Below are positions 61,647-64,000 of a stretch of 64,000 bases of DNA, piece by piece. The stretch comes from Cercis canadensis (taxonomy: Eukaryota > Streptophyta > Magnoliopsida > Fabales > Fabaceae), in assembly GCA_003255065.1 (NCBI GenBank), contig QAOA01001288.1:300530-364529 (forward strand), given 5' to 3'. How positions within the stretch are numbered: the first letter of the stretch is position 1; every line of letters begins with the position of its first letter. Both the position numbers and the translations under genes were made by a program. The notes below the pieces were generated by a model. That model was given only the letters and a program-made list of their open reading frames with translations, ran no database searches and was not told the origin of the DNA.

Positions 61647-63898
61647 TTAATCATCCAATACAATGACGCCGGGCCCAGATTTCTCCGTGTTTTGATTTAA
61701 CTCGGCATCATTCTTAGTTTCACCCATTTCTATATCACTTCCCCTCGTCTCTGGAATACTTGGTATCTTATTCTTCTCTTTTACCAGGTCAGGGCTCCTT
61801 TCTCTTTTAACTTCAGACTCCATTACCACATCTTTGCTCTCGTTGTGTACCGTATTATCAGGTTTGCAATCATCTTGAGGGATAGACGAAAATGTGGAGC
61901 CCCCAACATCACCATGCGTTAAAGCCTCTGATTTGTTCTCTAAATTTTGTTGAGGAGTTAGAATTCTATTTATGTCTTTAAAAATGGTTTCTAGCGGAAG
62001 GAAGTTGTTAAGCACTTTAGCTTCTGCTGGTTCTCTTGCCAAAGCTGTTTGATCTGATTTCATGGCATTCTCCTCCATAATCTTGCACATCTGCCAATAC
62101 AGAGGAAAATAGAGTTGATCCAGATTGATGTCCGCATAGAACTATTTCTGACCCTTCTATATTAACTTTATATTGTACCATGAAGTGAAATATTTTTACC
62201 TCATTATAAAGACGAATCAATTCCAATCGGTCTGAATCATTATCACAAGCAACAACAGAAATTTCTTCTGAAGCTGCAGAAAATGGCAGCACTGCGATTA
62301 GGTTGATCATACATTGTGCACAGCAAATAGCAACATAAAAGTAATTTTTTTTTTTTAAAAAAAAAATCATAAGAAAATGAGAATGATATACCAAAAGGGG
62401 AAAAAAAAACAGGATCAATTAGAAAATGATAGAACCACTGAACATATAGATCCATTATCCGACCCAAACTAGATAACCACTATTGTCAAAGCATGAGGCA
62501 AAGCTATGAATGGACTATAATAGAACCATACCTATTGCTTCTGCTCGAGGCAAATGATCAATCATTTGGGTGTCAGTCTCCCCTGATTTATAACTTGGCA
62601 CATTTGTAGCCTTAGGTTCACTTTTAAGTTCTTCATTTGTTTCATTTGCTTTCGAGTCACCCTGCAAACAGAGTTCATGAGGATGAAATGTCAGTTCACA
62701 AGGAAGTCAAGCAAACCTCACCCGAGACAAATCATTGTATCATGCATTCCATACTGCCTGTATGATCTATACTATCAGAAAAGTTCTATAAATAATGAAA
62801 TACCAATCATACCAATGATTAAAGAGATGACCACTAATTGAATATCACAATAAATATATATTCCAGGCTACAAGTGTAATAGTTAAAAGGGAAACATATT
62901 TAGTAGCAAAAAAAATAAAGGATACTTCTGGCTATATGAACAGCCTATATGACCTATAGACTACAATGCTTTACAAAAGATTACAAGAGGCTCATGACTT
63001 ACTTCTGATATTGTCATCAATCATAAAGATATTCTAATAGCGAAGTCATCAAAACCTGGGCTTTCATTATACATAATTAAAAAGGAGTATATTTGGACGG
63101 GATAGTGACCATCAAGAGCCACCTTCCTCAGCCTTAGGAGGGAGCATCAATGCCCAAAAGATATATATATATATATATATTGGAATAACTTGGATTGAAA
63201 TTGAAAATAGGCTGGGCAAATTTGGACTAGCTTTTCAGCATCTTCAATGTGCACTGGGTTTCCTTGCAACTTTAAAGCACTTCATTATTATTCAGGTTAA
63301 GAGCTTCAGGAGATGGCAAGTAGTACAAGGCTTTATAGAACTGTTGGGGTGTGTTGTATGTGGCTAGAGAGATGCACCAGTTTCCTAGCAAAGTTTTGTA
63401 CTTGCATTTTATTTGGGATAGAATTGTCCTCCTCCTAGCTTCTGTGGGTTTAGCTAATGGTCCTTTTGATGGCGGATTCAAGTATTAAAAAAATTTTACG
63501 CACCGTAAAACATGAAAAAACTTACAAAGTATTCTTTCTGGTACTCAGCATTGAGCCCTTTTTCCAAGAGCAGCACCCTTTTTTTTATAAACTCAACCTG
63601 TCTTCTCTGCATGTCTCTGAAATGATATAATATGGAGGACTCTTGATATAACTGTGCTGGGTTCCTAGCATCACCAGAACCATGTGCATTGTCAGCTGCT
63701 ACGTCATTCTCACCATTTTCCCTAGTTTGGTTGCTGGGCACTTCTGCATTTGTCAAATTTGAACCATTTTGCACCTGAGATCCAACTTGTCCTGGTAGAG
63801 GTAAGTTTATAAAGGGTAGATTCAACTCCTGACAGATGACCTCCTGAATCTTCAGATCCTTATCATCAACAATAGCTTGCCACCTTCCATACCCATGC
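61647..63898 (-). CDS. PKL: PICKLE-type CHD3 chromatin remodeller, 3' part (5' part outside window)
   Basis: The C-terminal portion of a CHD3 ATP-dependent nucleosome remodeller, which in Arabidopsis (PKL) promotes H3K27me3 and represses embryonic traits. Coding exons on the minus strand: 63526-63898, 62532-62661, 62200-62273 and 61647-62090. The introns are GT-AG; 339 full codons, stop TAA at 61647-61649. The first exon here begins in the conserved HGYGRWQAIVDD, then IQEVICQELNLPF, and ends with FRDMQRRQVEFIKKRVLLLEKGLNAEYQKEYF, all diagnostic of PKL. The third and fourth exons encode LIRLYNEMCKIMEENA and LETIFKDINRILTP, which match the last conserved PKL helices. The remaining tail is long, acidic and Ser/Glu/Lys-rich, ending GPGVIVLDD. 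The PHD finger, chromodomains and helicase lie beyond the right edge, so the gene is partial here. The region between 62662 and 63525 is an intron with no further exon found. Confidence 0.9.
63161..63180. repeat. (AT)10 microsatellite in a PKL intron
   Basis: Perfect dinucleotide run of 20 bases inside the 62662-63525 intron. Confidence 0.95.
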
Positions 63899-64000
63899 CT
63901 TAATAAAAAAAAAAAAAATAGTTTCAAGGACAAAAAAAAAGAACCGTAAAAGTTTAAAACAAAGCAAGCTATCAACAAGCTCCCGCCCCAAATCATTAAA

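Overview
This is a stretch of plant nuclear genome. The AT-rich intergenic DNA, spliced GT-AG genes, plant-only families (AP2/ERF, type-B response regulator, DUF868, EAR-type C2H2 zinc finger, BAHD acyltransferase, PICKLE) and telo-box plus site II promoter motifs all point to an angiosperm. Protein similarity recalled from known families suggests a rosid eudicot, perhaps a Rosaceae tree such as Prunus; that is inference only. The sequence comes from a draft assembly. It has one 935-base run of N (43245-44179) and nine isolated single N's, most of which sit exactly between two near-identical copies of the same sequence.

Layout. 1-6.4 kb has no intact gene, but holds an NLR-type leucine-rich-repeat remnant and two probable DNA-transposon insertions with direct-repeat flanks. 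6.4-6.75 kb (-) is cytosolic ribosomal protein L39 with a telo-box/site II promoter. 11.7-12.4 kb (+) is an ERF003-like AP2/ERF factor. 12.4-23.9 kb is a gene-poor interval rich in microsatellites and assembly joins. 23.9-25.0 kb (+) is an intronless DUF868 gene. 28.4-30.5 kb (-) is a deSI/PPPDE peptidase gene. 34.4-36.1 kb (+) is a mitochondrial p32/MAM33 gene whose exon 2 is partly duplicated at an assembly join. 38.6-39.4 kb (-) is a one-finger C2H2 repressor. 44.4-45.8 kb (+) is a class V (GH18) chitinase just after the gap. 49.3-54.3 kb (+) is a six-exon type-B response regulator of the ARR10/ARR12 kind. 54.8-57.5 kb (-) is a BAHD acyltransferase, tail-to-tail with the regulator. 61.6 kb to the right edge (-) is the 3' part of a PICKLE-type CHD3 chromatin remodeller.

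The genes are independent single-copy units, as expected in a eukaryote; there is no operon or biosynthetic cluster. Themes that recur are transcriptional and hormone control (ERF, C2H2-EAR, type-B RR, PKL) and housekeeping (RPL39, p32). Exon boundaries were set by hand from GT-AG sites and reading phase, and every complete gene model gives an uninterrupted frame of the length normal for its family.

I found no convincing undescribed biological system. The most useful observations are the single-N duplication signature (unmerged overlapping or allelic contigs, one of which damages a real gene), two transposon-like insertions, a degenerate 23-bp tandem array running up to the gap, a perfect 18-bp palindrome in a small GC-rich island, an altered DFGWG motif in the BAHD enzyme and a SUMO-interaction-like tail on the PKL protein.
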